Assembly: GCA_017613595.1 (NCBI GenBank)
Contig: JAGADM010000124.1
Span: forward strand, 1-6,294
Source: Lachnospiraceae bacterium
Lineage (GTDB): Bacteria; Bacillota_A; Clostridia; Lachnospirales; Lachnospiraceae
Length of the DNA: 6,294 nucleotides
Direction of reading: 5' to 3'
This document shows, piece after piece, positions 1-6,221 of the stretch (its first letter is position 1; each line of letters begins with the position of its first letter). Below the pieces are notes generated by a model that was not told where the DNA came from, searched no databases, and saw only the letters and a list, made by a program, of their open reading frames with translations. Position numbers and translations under genes: made by a program.

Positions 1-140
1 GCGTATGATGAAGCTACTGAAGGTGCTTGCCCGTTTATCGGCAGATCCGGAGGGAACGGCGAAAGCGTATAGGTAAACTGTGATGGGAGAGGTTGCAATG
101 GCGAGGCTTTCGGACAGGGGTTCGACTCCCCTCAGGTCCA
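1..140 (+). ncRNA. ssrA: tmRNA (ssrA), 3' part; 5' part and tag ORF lie outside the window
   Basis: tmRNA rescues stalled ribosomes with SmpB and tags the unfinished protein for proteolysis. The 3' end shows the tRNA-like half: a 5-bp T stem (116-120 with 128-132) closing a TTCGACT loop, preceded by the tmRNA-typical TTTCGGAC, then the acceptor 3' strand CAGGTCC (133-139) and discriminator A140. Upstream, GTTTATC (33-39) pairs with GGTAAAC (72-78) with one G-T wobble, in the place of the last pseudoknot, and the GCGAAAGCG...GTAAAC stretch resembles the same part of E. coli tmRNA. CCA is not encoded (TAT follows A140), so it must be added after transcription. The acceptor 5' strand and the tag reading frame are upstream of position 1. 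The window gives no direct view of the tag sequence. A normal tRNA is unlikely because there is no D or anticodon arm in the preceding 75 nt. Confidence 0.9.
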
Positions 141-145
141 TATTT

Positions 146-288
146 GTCATGAGGTGGCAGTTGCGAAGCAACTGACGGAGTCCTGATGACCCTTGTCATG
201 AGGTGGCAGCTGCGAAGCAGCTGACGGAGTCCTGATGACCCTTGTCATGAGGTGGCAGCTGCGAAGCAGCTGACGGAGTCCTGATGAC
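146..288 (+). repeat. Three tandem 45-nt fold-back repeats, 49-bp period
   Basis: Units lie at 146-190, 195-239 and 244-288, separated by the same 4 bases (CCTT). Units 2 and 3 are identical. Each folds on itself: outer arms GTCATGAGG and CCTGATGAC pair with a single G-G mismatch (5 bp + 3 bp), and inside is a 7-bp hairpin CAGCTGC-GAA-GCAGCTG. The loop context GCGAAGC is known as an exceptionally stable mini-hairpin. Unit 1 differs from the others at only two bases, T161 and A171, which pair with each other; units 2 and 3 have C-G there. This compensatory change supports selection for the structure. The array lies between the tmRNA end and the first clear terminator, so it may be transcribed as part of the ssrA trailer. 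It could be a REP-like or MITE-like interspersed element. Its function is unknown. Confidence 0.9.
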
Positions 289-292
289 CTAC

Positions 293-336
293 GCACGACG
301 CACCGGGCGAAGCCCGGGTTTCCAATCGCGGCGTGC
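293..336 (+). repeat. Fourth fold-back structure, same architecture but different sequence
   Basis: GCACGACGC (293-301) pairs with GCGGCGTGC (328-336): 5 bp, one A-G mismatch, then 3 bp. Inside is a 6-bp hairpin CCGGGC (303-308) - GAA - GCCCGG (312-317), followed by a 10-nt single-stranded stretch (318-327). The plan (interrupted outer stem, inner hairpin with a GAA loop, 3' linker) matches the three repeats just upstream although the sequence is not alike. It may be part of the same element or a separate stem of the ssrA trailer. The structure is read by eye and not energy-calculated. Confidence 0.6.
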
Positions 337-347
337 TCCTTTACGGA

Positions 348-377
348 AGCAGGAGATTTTTCTCCTGCTGATTTTTT
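348..377 (+). terminator. Intrinsic (rho-independent) terminator
   Basis: A 9-bp perfect stem AGCAGGAGA (348-356) / TCTCCTGCT (361-369) with a TTTT loop is followed by GA and six T residues (372-377). It is the first clear terminator after ssrA, about 200 nt beyond the mature tmRNA 3' end, and lies just before the promoter of the next operon. It most likely ends the ssrA transcript together with the repeat array. Confidence 0.85.
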
Positions 378-397
378 ATCCGGGTTAGCCTGCGGAA

Positions 398-426
398 TTG
401 ACAAATACAAGTGTTCTTGTTATACT
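398..426 (+). promoter_or_regulatory. Sigma-A-type promoter of the gntR-clpC-radA-lipoprotein operon
   Basis: The -35 is a consensus TTGACA (398-403), followed by a 17-bp spacer and a -10 of TATACT (421-426). The start of transcription would fall near 433, giving a leader of about 54 nt before the gntR start codon. The only other promoter seen in the window is downstream of the operon, so this one probably drives all four genes. Confidence 0.85.
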
Positions 427-438
427 TCTCATATAACA
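418..438. promoter_or_regulatory. Inverted repeat over the -10 and start site, candidate GntR operator
   Basis: TGTTATA (418-424) and TATAACA (432-438) form a perfect 7-bp inverted repeat around a 7-bp centre. A smaller inverted repeat, ACAAG-TGTT-CTTGT (407-420), lies immediately upstream in the -35/-10 spacer. A protein bound at either would block RNA polymerase. GntR-family regulators bind inverted repeats as dimers and often repress their own operon, so the YtrA-like protein encoded next is the obvious candidate. The assignment is inferred from position and symmetry only. Confidence 0.5.
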
Positions 439-473
439 GATTTGATTTCGGAACCGTCCGAAAGGTACTGAAA

Positions 474-480
474 AGAGGTG
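474..480 (+). promoter_or_regulatory. Ribosome binding site that fixes the gntR start
   Basis: AGAGGTG (474-480) complements the 16S 3' end and is 6 nt from the ATG at 487. An in-frame GTG at 478 lies inside this motif and so cannot be the start; ATG 487 is chosen. Confidence 0.75.
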
Positions 481-486
481 CTTGCC

Positions 487-891
487 ATGCTGGTTAGAAT
501 TGATTTCAGCAGCGATGAAGCTTTTTACGTACAATTGAAGAATCAGATCATTATGGGCATTGCCACTTCCGAAATCCGGGAGGGGGAGAGCCTTCCTTCC
601 GTGCGCGATCTCGCGGAGGATATCGGAATCAATATGCATACGGTCAATAAGGCATATTCGATCCTGAAGCAGGAGGGCTACCTGAAGCTCGACCGCCGCA
701 AAGGCGCCGTCGTATGTCTCGACGCGGATCGTTTGCGCACGATCGAAGAAATCCGTTTTCTGTTAAAGGGAACGGTTGCCAAGGCACTGTGCAGGGATGT
801 TTCGAAGGCGGAGCTGCACGAGCTTTTAGATGAAGTTTTTGAAGAATTCAACGGCATCCGCAAAGCGTCCGGCGCGGATGACATACAATAA
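487..891 (+). CDS. GntR-family regulator, YtrA subfamily
   Basis: A 134-residue predicted DNA-binding regulator. Residues about 10-75 form the GntR winged helix-turn-helix: the family-typical LPSVRDLAEDIGIN (36-49) is followed by the recognition helix MHTVNKAYSILKQEGYL (50-66) and a wing around DRRKG. The C-terminal part (about 83-126) is short and helical, with no FadR/UbiC-type ligand domain, which fits the YtrA type in length (about 130 residues) and layout. YtrA-type proteins usually sit in front of ABC transporter genes and repress them; here the next gene is clpC, 18 nt downstream, in the place normally held by CtsR. It probably represses its own operon through the inverted repeat over the promoter. 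An effector cannot be named from the sequence. Family assignment is firm; control of clpC is inference. Confidence 0.9.
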   Translation: MLVRIDFSSDEAFYVQLKNQIIMGIATSEIREGESLPSVRDLAEDIGINMHTVNKAYSILKQEGYLKLDRRKGAVVCLDADRLRTIEEIRFLLKGTVAKALCRDVSKAELHELLDEVFEEFNGIRKASGADDIQ

Positions 892-898
892 AAGAAAC

Positions 899-905
899 AA
901 GGAAG
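899..905 (+). promoter_or_regulatory. Ribosome binding site of clpC
   Basis: AAGGAAG (899-905) precedes the ATG at 910 by 4 nt (6 nt from the AAGGA core). The match is modest and the spacing rather short, but no better start is near. Confidence 0.5.
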
Positions 906-909
906 ATAT

Positions 910-3318
910 ATGAGTAAACCCTATACCAACAAAGCCGCTGAGGCAATGGATAAAGCAGGCCGATACGCAAAACAGCTCCATGCCGCATATATCGGGACCG
1001 AGCATCTGCTCGCCGGATTGTGGCTGACGGACTGTGCGGTCGGAAAGATACTGCACGACGCATTTTCCTTCGAGTCGCTGGAACTCCTGATGAATGTGAC
1101 AGTCAACGCGGAATCGTCGAAACGGAAAGTGAGCGAGACGCCGGAGCTGACCGAAGTAATTGCGGAAGCCGACCGGATTGCGGAAGGACTTAATATCGAC
1201 CGGATCGGAACCGCGCATCTGATGCTCGGTATCCTCAGAAGACACGACTGTATCGCGGTTCGTCTTCTCAATTCGCTCCATATAAGCCTAAGACGGATGA
1301 CGAAGGACGTGCTGAACAGCATGGACCTTTCCGAAGAAGAAATGAAACGGCAGTTTGCGGCCGCGAAGGACGCGAAGAAGAGTCATGAAGAAATCAACGA
1401 AGTATGTACCGACCTGACCGCAAAGGCCGAGGAAGGACTTCTGGATCCGGTTATCGGGAGAAATGAAGAAACCGAGCGCGTGATCCGCATATTGAGCCGC
1501 CGCACGAAGAACAATCCGTGCATGGTCGGCGAGCCCGGCGTCGGCAAGACCGCCGTTGTCGAAGGTCTTGCGCAGCGCATCGTGAACGGCGAGGTGCCGG
1601 AGCATCTTGCGGACAAGCGTATCTATACGCTCAATATGACCGCGATGGTGGCAGGAGCCAAATACCGCGGTGAATTCGAGGAAAGAATCCGCCAGCTGAT
1701 CGACGAAGTGGTCAGCGACGGTCACATTATCCTTTTCATTGACGAACTGCATACGATCATCGGCGCCGGAAGCGCGGAGGGATCGCTGGACGCAGCCAAC
1801 ATTCTGAAGCCGGCGCTTTCCCGCGGCGGACTGCAGATTATCGGCGCGACAACGCTTGACGAGTACCGCAAGCATATCGAAAAGGACGCGGCTCTGGAAC
1901 GCCGTTTCCAGCCGGTTGTTGTCGATGAGCCCAATGAAGCCGAGAACCTCGCGATTCTCAAGGGACTCCGTTCGCGTTATGAGAAGCATCATCAGGTTAA
2001 GATCACCGATGAGGCACTGGAGGCGGCCGTATCGCTTTCGAAGCGCTTTATCAGCGACCGTTTCCTTCCCGATAAGGCAATCGACGTCATGGACGAGGCA
2101 GCGAGCTTCGTTCATCTGAGCGCGGATACCGGCATCCGGGAACTGACGGAACTGCAGGAGCAGAGAAGACATCTGCAGGATGAAAAGGAGCGTCTGTTCG
2201 GCGAAGGCCTTATGGAGGAAGCGAAGAAGGTATCCCGCAAACAGACCCGTATTGAGAATAAGATCAAAGCATTACAGGAAGCCGAGGCGCAGAAGCCGCT
2301 TCCCGAAGTAACCGCAAAGGAAGTGGCAAAGGTCATCGCGTCTTGGACGGGCATCCCGATCGCCCGCGTGAACGAATCCGAGAGCGAGAAGCTGCTCCGT
2401 ATGGAAGAAGAACTTCACAAGCGCGTGATCGGACAGGAGGAGGCGGTAAATGCAATCGCCAAAGCCGTCCGCAGAGGACGTGTCGGGCTGAAGGACCCGA
2501 AGCGCCCCGTCGGTTCGTTCCTGTTCCTCGGTCCGACCGGTGTCGGCAAGACCGAGCTTTGTAAAGCGCTTGCGGAAGTGCTTTTCGGCAGTGAAGACGC
2601 GCTGATCCGCGTCGACATGTCCGAATACATGGAAAAGCACAGCGTATCGAAACTGATCGGAAGCCCTCCCGGCTACGTCGGATTTGACGAAGGCGGACAG
2701 CTTTCGGACCGCGTGCGCAGAAAGCCTTATTCGGTCATCCTTTTCGATGAGATCGAAAAGGCTCATCCGGACGTATTTAACATCCTTCTGCAGGTACTGG
2801 ATGACGGCCGCATTACCGATTCAACCGGCCGTGTAGTAAACTTTAAGAATACGGTCATCATCATGACGAGTAACGCCGGCGCGCAGTCAATCATCGAGCC
2901 GAAGAAGCTCGGATTCGGCGCGGAGGACAATCCGAACGCCGATTACCGCCGCATGAAGGACCTCGTAATGGAAGAGGTCAAGCGTGTATTCCGTCCCGAG
3001 TTTCTGAACCGTATCGATGAAATCGTCGTATTCCATACGCTGAGCGATGCTGAGCTCAGGCAGATCGTCAACCTGCTTTCGGGTATTCTCGTAAAACGCT
3101 GCAAAGAGCAGTATCAGATCACATTGACGCTTGATGAGTCCGTGCTCGCACATATCGCCGTCCGCGGACATGATCCGAAGTACGGAGCCCGTCCGATCAA
3201 GAGGGCCATCCAGGAGGACCTCGAGGATATGCTTGCAGACGCCATCCTGTCCGGTAAGATCCGTCAGGGGCAGAAGGTGACGGTTTCGTATAACGACAAA
3301 GGATATACCTATGGCTAA
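910..3318 (+). CDS. clpC: ATP-dependent Clp protease ATP-binding subunit ClpC
   Basis: A cytoplasmic AAA+ unfoldase of 802 residues (Bacillus ClpC is about 810) that feeds proteins to ClpP. The N-domain (about 1-140) holds two Clp_N repeats marked by GTEH (29-32) and GTAH (100-103). NBD1 has Walker A GEPGVGKT (207-214, K213) and Walker B LFIDE ending at D278-E279. A single charged coiled coil (about 409-460) is the ClpC-type middle domain, much shorter than that of ClpB. NBD2 has Walker A GPTGVGKT (541-548, K547) and Walker B D613-E614. LGF (667-669) is in the place of the ClpP-docking loop (VGF in Bacillus), so it should be protease-coupled. The C-terminal small domain ends without an extension. 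Odd: the second N-domain phospho-arginine-site Glu (E106 in Bacillus) is Ala102, and no mcsA/mcsB lies in front. By eye alignment, the middle-domain Phe that holds staphylococcal ClpC in its resting state corresponds to Met435. The gene overlaps radA by 8 nt, so the two are probably translationally coupled. Confidence 0.97.
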   Translation: MSKPYTNKAAEAMDKAGRYAKQLHAAYIGTEHLLAGLWLTDCAVGKILHDAFSFESLELLMNVTVNAESSKRKVSETPELTEVIAEADRIAEGLNIDRIGTAHLMLGILRRHDCIAVRLLNSLHISLRRMTKDVLNSMDLSEEEMKRQFAAAKDAKKSHEEINEVCTDLTAKAEEGLLDPVIGRNEETERVIRILSRRTKNNPCMVGEPGVGKTAVVEGLAQRIVNGEVPEHLADKRIYTLNMTAMVAGAKYRGEFEERIRQLIDEVVSDGHIILFIDELHTIIGAGSAEGSLDAANILKPALSRGGLQIIGATTLDEYRKHIEKDAALERRFQPVVVDEPNEAENLAILKGLRSRYEKHHQVKITDEALEAAVSLSKRFISDRFLPDKAIDVMDEAASFVHLSADTGIRELTELQEQRRHLQDEKERLFGEGLMEEAKKVSRKQTRIENKIKALQEAEAQKPLPEVTAKEVAKVIASWTGIPIARVNESESEKLLRMEEELHKRVIGQEEAVNAIAKAVRRGRVGLKDPKRPVGSFLFLGPTGVGKTELCKALAEVLFGSEDALIRVDMSEYMEKHSVSKLIGSPPGYVGFDEGGQLSDRVRRKPYSVILFDEIEKAHPDVFNILLQVLDDGRITDSTGRVVNFKNTVIIMTSNAGAQSIIEPKKLGFGAEDNPNADYRRMKDLVMEEVKRVFRPEFLNRIDEIVVFHTLSDAELRQIVNLLSGILVKRCKEQYQITLTLDESVLAHIAVRGHDPKYGARPIKRAIQEDLEDMLADAILSGKIRQGQKVTVSYNDKGYTYG

Positions 3319-4693
3319 AGAGAAAACAGTTTTCTTTTGTAAGGAATGCGGCAACGAGACCGCCAAATGGTTCGGGCAGTGCCCGGCCTGCAAGGCATGG
3401 GATTCGCTTGTTGAGGCGCCGCGCGACCGGAAAAGGCCGTCCGCGGGCGTAACCTCATCGTTCCGCCGCAACGTACCGGTTCCGCTCGGAGCGGTTTCGG
3501 CAGAGGATGAGAAGCGAACCGGTTCCGGCATGAAGGAACTGGACCGCGTACTCGGAGGCGGCATTGTAGCCGGTTCCCTCGTGCTTGCGTCCGGCGACCC
3601 CGGTATCGGTAAATCGACGCTTCTTCTGCAGATGTGCCGGAATCTCAGTAATGACGGCGTTCGTGTTCTGTATGTTTCGGGAGAGGAGTCGCTCCGCCAG
3701 GTGAAGCTTCGCGCCAACCGGATCGGAGAATTCAACGACAATATGCTTTTCCTTGCCGAGAACAATATGGATACGGTGCGGGAGAGCATGATGGAAGTGA
3801 AGCCTTCCGTCGTCGTTGTGGACTCGATCCAGACGATGGTGCTGCCGCAGCTGGATTCGCCCGCGGGAAGCGTTACGCAGATCAAGGAGATCACGTCTTT
3901 TCTTCTCCGCACGGCGAAGGAAGAAGAAATCAGCATATTTGTTGTCGGCCATGTGACCAAGGAAGGTTCGGTCGCGGGACCCCGCATGCTTGAGCATATG
4001 GTGGATACCGTGCTGTATTTCGAGGGTGACACGACGACACCGTACCGGATACTCCGCGCGGTGAAGAACCGTTTCGGTTCGACCAACGAAATCGGCGTAT
4101 TTTCCATGGAACGAAACGGCCTTATAGAGGTGGTGAATCCTTCCGAGCACATGCTCGCGGGGATGCCGCTTGACGAACCGGGTTCGATCGTGACCGTTAC
4201 GATGGAAGGCACGCGTCCGATCCTTGTGGAAGTGCAGGCACTTGTGTGCCGTACCAATTTCAACCTTCCGAGACGGTCGGCGACCGGCACCGATTTCAAC
4301 CGGCTGAACCTGATCCTTGCTGTACTTGAAAAACGTATCGGCATCGGGCTTTCGGGCTGTGATGTCTATCTGAATATTGCCGGCGGCATGCGGGTTACCG
4401 AGCCCGCGCTTGACCTCGGAATCGCGATTTCGGTCCTTTCCGGTTATACGAATTTGCCGCTTCCCGAAGGAACGGCGGCGTTCGGCGAGATCGGCCTGAT
4501 CGGCGAGATCCGTTCGGTTTCACAGGCAGCCGCGCGTGTTCGTGAGGCCGCGAAGCTCGGCTACAAGCGCTGCTTTATCCCGAAAACCGACGCGGACCGG
4601 ATGAAAGGACAGATTCCGGACGGCGTTCAGGTAATCGGTGTGGCAAATGTGAGAGAATTAAAGAAATACCTGTCCGGAAACGGCCAATCCTAA
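3311..4693 (+). CDS. radA: DNA repair protein RadA (Sms)
   Basis: A 460-residue cytoplasmic RecA-like ATPase/helicase that acts with RecA in branch migration and recombinational repair; the length is normal for the family. In order: a four-cysteine zinc finger (C10, C13, C24, C27); the RecA-like core with Walker A GDPGIGKST (95-103, K101) and Walker B VVVVDS ending at D171-S172; the RadA-specific KNRFG motif (252-256); and a C-terminal Lon-protease-like domain (about 270-455) including GGMRVTEPALDLG, which lacks Lon's catalytic serine motif and is structural in RadA. The ATG at 3311 lies inside the end of clpC (ATGGCTAA overlap), so translation is probably coupled to clpC. The clpC-radA pairing is conserved in Firmicutes; disA, which often follows radA there, is absent here. 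No defect is seen. Confidence 0.97.
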   Translation: MAKEKTVFFCKECGNETAKWFGQCPACKAWDSLVEAPRDRKRPSAGVTSSFRRNVPVPLGAVSAEDEKRTGSGMKELDRVLGGGIVAGSLVLASGDPGIGKSTLLLQMCRNLSNDGVRVLYVSGEESLRQVKLRANRIGEFNDNMLFLAENNMDTVRESMMEVKPSVVVVDSIQTMVLPQLDSPAGSVTQIKEITSFLLRTAKEEEISIFVVGHVTKEGSVAGPRMLEHMVDTVLYFEGDTTTPYRILRAVKNRFGSTNEIGVFSMERNGLIEVVNPSEHMLAGMPLDEPGSIVTVTMEGTRPILVEVQALVCRTNFNLPRRSATGTDFNRLNLILAVLEKRIGIGLSGCDVYLNIAGGMRVTEPALDLGIAISVLSGYTNLPLPEGTAAFGEIGLIGEIRSVSQAAARVREAAKLGYKRCFIPKTDADRMKGQIPDGVQVIGVANVRELKKYLSGNGQS

Positions 4694-4694
4694 A

Positions 4695-4700
4695 GGGAGG
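4695..4700 (+). promoter_or_regulatory. Ribosome binding site of the lipoprotein gene
   Basis: GGGAGG (4695-4700) lies 9 nt before ATG 4710 and begins immediately after the radA stop codon. It supports the ATG that places a proper lipoprotein signal at the N-terminus. Confidence 0.7.
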
Positions 4701-4709
4701 AAGGGTTGT

Positions 4710-6098
4710 ATGAACGTATTGAGATTACGTAGACCGGTCGCATTGATCCTGATCGCGGTCCTGCTCACCGGCTGTACGTCCTCAAAAAAGAAGAAGGAAG
4801 ACGCGCGCGCCGATTACGCGCTTTGCGAGCATATCGTCTCCATCGATCCGAGCAGCGGCTCGATCGCGGACAGCGCGGTACTCGATGTCGACGGGTTTTA
4901 CGTGGTGAAGGACAATGTGTACGTCAACACCGACTCGCTGAACATCCGACTCGCGCCCAATACCGAATCGAAGCTTGTGACGATCGCTCCTTACGGAACG
5001 AGCCTGCAGCGGACCGGCATCGGACAGGACGGCTGGGACCGTGTGGAATACGAAGGCGACATCTGCTACGTAAACCATTCGCTTGTAACGGTTGTTCCGA
5101 TCCAGAGCACGAAATCGTTCGATTTCTCCTCCGCGGTTCTGAAGATCGTAGAGACGAAACGGCAGCAGTACACTTACGATGACCTTTGTCTTGATCTGGA
5201 GGAACTCCGTAAGACGTACGGCGACAAGATGAAACTTCGAAGCATCGGCTTCTCGGCGGACAACCGGAGCATCTTCGAGGTGGTGATCGGAACGGATAAC
5301 GCGAGAAAGGACATCTACCTTGTCGCGGGAATCTGCGGTTCCGAATACATGACGACAATGGTGATCATGAAGCAGGTGGAATATTATCTGCATTACTATG
5401 ACGCCGGATACTATAACGGCTACGCATTCTCCGACCTGTTCGATAACGTAAGGCTTCATATCGTGCCGATGCTTAATCCGGACAGCGCGCAGATCAGCCA
5501 GCTGTATCTGCAGGGCGTATCGCAGGACGCGATGAAGAAACAGCTCCGCGAATGGTTCGACCGCGACCAGGCATCGCTCGGGATCAACCAGAATCTGGAA
5601 ACCTATCTGCAGACGTTCTACGCAAACGCGGAAGGGACCGACCTTCGGAAGAACTTCCCGTACCAGTGGGATCTTGCGGCTTCGTCGACCGAACCGGGTG
5701 CAAACGGTTACCGCGGCAGTTCGGAGCGGAGCAGCGCGGAGGTCAAATCCATCCTGAACGCGGTTCTTCAGACGAAGCCTGCGCTTGTGGTTGCCTATCA
5801 TACGACCGGCAGTAAGATTTTCTATCAGTACGGCCAGCGCGAAGAGGTGCTCGCGAAGGCGCGCGATTACGGCGCGGCTCTCGCGAAGAAGATGACCTAT
5901 GAGCTTGCGGACAAGAAACTTGTGGAGGACGGGTACGGCACATTTGCCGGCTACTGCAATAACGTGGCAATGATCCCGGCATTGACGGTTCACCTCGGAA
6001 ACGGTTCGGCACCGCTTTTCCTGAGTGAGTTCAGCGCGATCTGGAACGCCATCCGCGATTCGTGGGCGGAACTGCTTGTGGAGACGATAGAGTGGTAA
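4710..6098 (+). CDS. Lipoprotein with SH3b domain and M14 carboxypeptidase-like domain, probably inactive
   Basis: A 462-residue exported lipoprotein. The signal peptide has basic residues (R5, R7, R8), a hydrophobic stretch (9-19) and the lipobox LLTG-C22; a lysine-rich linker follows. Residues about 62-131 look like a bacterial SH3b domain (NTDSLNIRLAPNTESKLV pattern), often a cell-wall binding module. Residues about 150-460 follow the zinc carboxypeptidase M14 plan: YDDL at the start, RSIGFSADNRSI, GICGSE (207-212), LNPD (255-258), DLRKNFPYQWD (311-321), AYHTTG (362-367), LTVHLGN (425-431). The usual HxxE zinc motif reads C209-x-x-E212; the third ligand H364 is present; the substrate-binding Asn-Arg (NRN in the family) is R313-K314; and the catalytic Glu (usually in a TxELG-like context) is H428. 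Activity on peptides is therefore doubtful, and a binding or sensing role at the wall is possible. It follows radA by 16 nt, and its link to ClpC/RadA is unknown. Domain calls are by eye. Confidence 0.8.
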   Translation: MNVLRLRRPVALILIAVLLTGCTSSKKKKEDARADYALCEHIVSIDPSSGSIADSAVLDVDGFYVVKDNVYVNTDSLNIRLAPNTESKLVTIAPYGTSLQRTGIGQDGWDRVEYEGDICYVNHSLVTVVPIQSTKSFDFSSAVLKIVETKRQQYTYDDLCLDLEELRKTYGDKMKLRSIGFSADNRSIFEVVIGTDNARKDIYLVAGICGSEYMTTMVIMKQVEYYLHYYDAGYYNGYAFSDLFDNVRLHIVPMLNPDSAQISQLYLQGVSQDAMKKQLREWFDRDQASLGINQNLETYLQTFYANAEGTDLRKNFPYQWDLAASSTEPGANGYRGSSERSSAEVKSILNAVLQTKPALVVAYHTTGSKIFYQYGQREEVLAKARDYGAALAKKMTYELADKKLVEDGYGTFAGYCNNVAMIPALTVHLGNGSAPLFLSEFSAIWNAIRDSWAELLVETIEW

Positions 6099-6172
6099 GG
6101 AATTTCACATTTTCCGCCTGAAAAACAATGGATTCGGACAAATGGAATGTCATATTGAGTAAAAAATTTCCG

Positions 6173-6201
6173 TTGACATTACCCGGATTCTGTTGTAGTA
6201 T
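6173..6201 (+). promoter_or_regulatory. Sigma-A-type promoter of the T-box transcript
   Basis: A consensus -35 TTGACA (6173-6178), 17-bp spacer and -10 TAGTAT (6196-6201) lie after an AT-rich stretch containing an A-tract (6161-6166). Transcription would start near 6208-6210, just ahead of the T-box Stem I. Confidence 0.8.
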
Positions 6202-6221
6202 TTGTTTCAGTCAATTTTATA

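Noticed and set aside
121..145. Integration (att) site at the tmRNA 3' end
   Set aside because: ssrA ends are common phage or island targets, but no integrase and no second copy of the 3' end sequence are seen in the window.
146..288. CRISPR array
   Set aside because: Only three units, with identical 4-bp gaps instead of unique spacers of about 30 bp, and no cas genes nearby.
181..290. Hammerhead ribozyme suggested by CTGATGA in each repeat
   Set aside because: The required GAAA core partner and the stem order are missing. CTGATGAC is explained as the 3' arm of the outer stem.
147..410. 87-codon minus-strand reading frame across the repeats
   Set aside because: It is only the repeat array read in reverse, giving repeated peptide blocks; it runs through the terminator, and no ribosome site or domain supports it.
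378..486. CtsR operator or CIRCE element upstream of the operon
   Set aside because: No GGTCAAA-type direct heptads and no CIRCE-type 9-bp inverted repeat are present. The symmetry seen is different (TGTTATA/TATAACA).
385..639. Minus-strand frame overlapping the promoter and the gntR start
   Set aside because: It crosses a strong + strand promoter and the winged-helix coding region and shows no family features, so it is a shadow.
2887..4344. Long (485-codon) minus-strand frame opposite clpC/radA
   Set aside because: It is rich in Ser/Arg/Thr, spans two well-identified genes and has no recognisable domain. It is an antisense shadow in GC-rich coding DNA.
4782..5993. 403-codon minus-strand frame opposite the lipoprotein gene
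   Set aside because: Its composition (many His, Arg, Val) is typical of a reverse-complement shadow; the + strand frame has a signal peptide, lipobox and domain motifs.
6065..6118. Intrinsic terminator for the operon
   Set aside because: The 7-bp stem has a 40-nt loop, lies partly within the coding region and has no following T-run.
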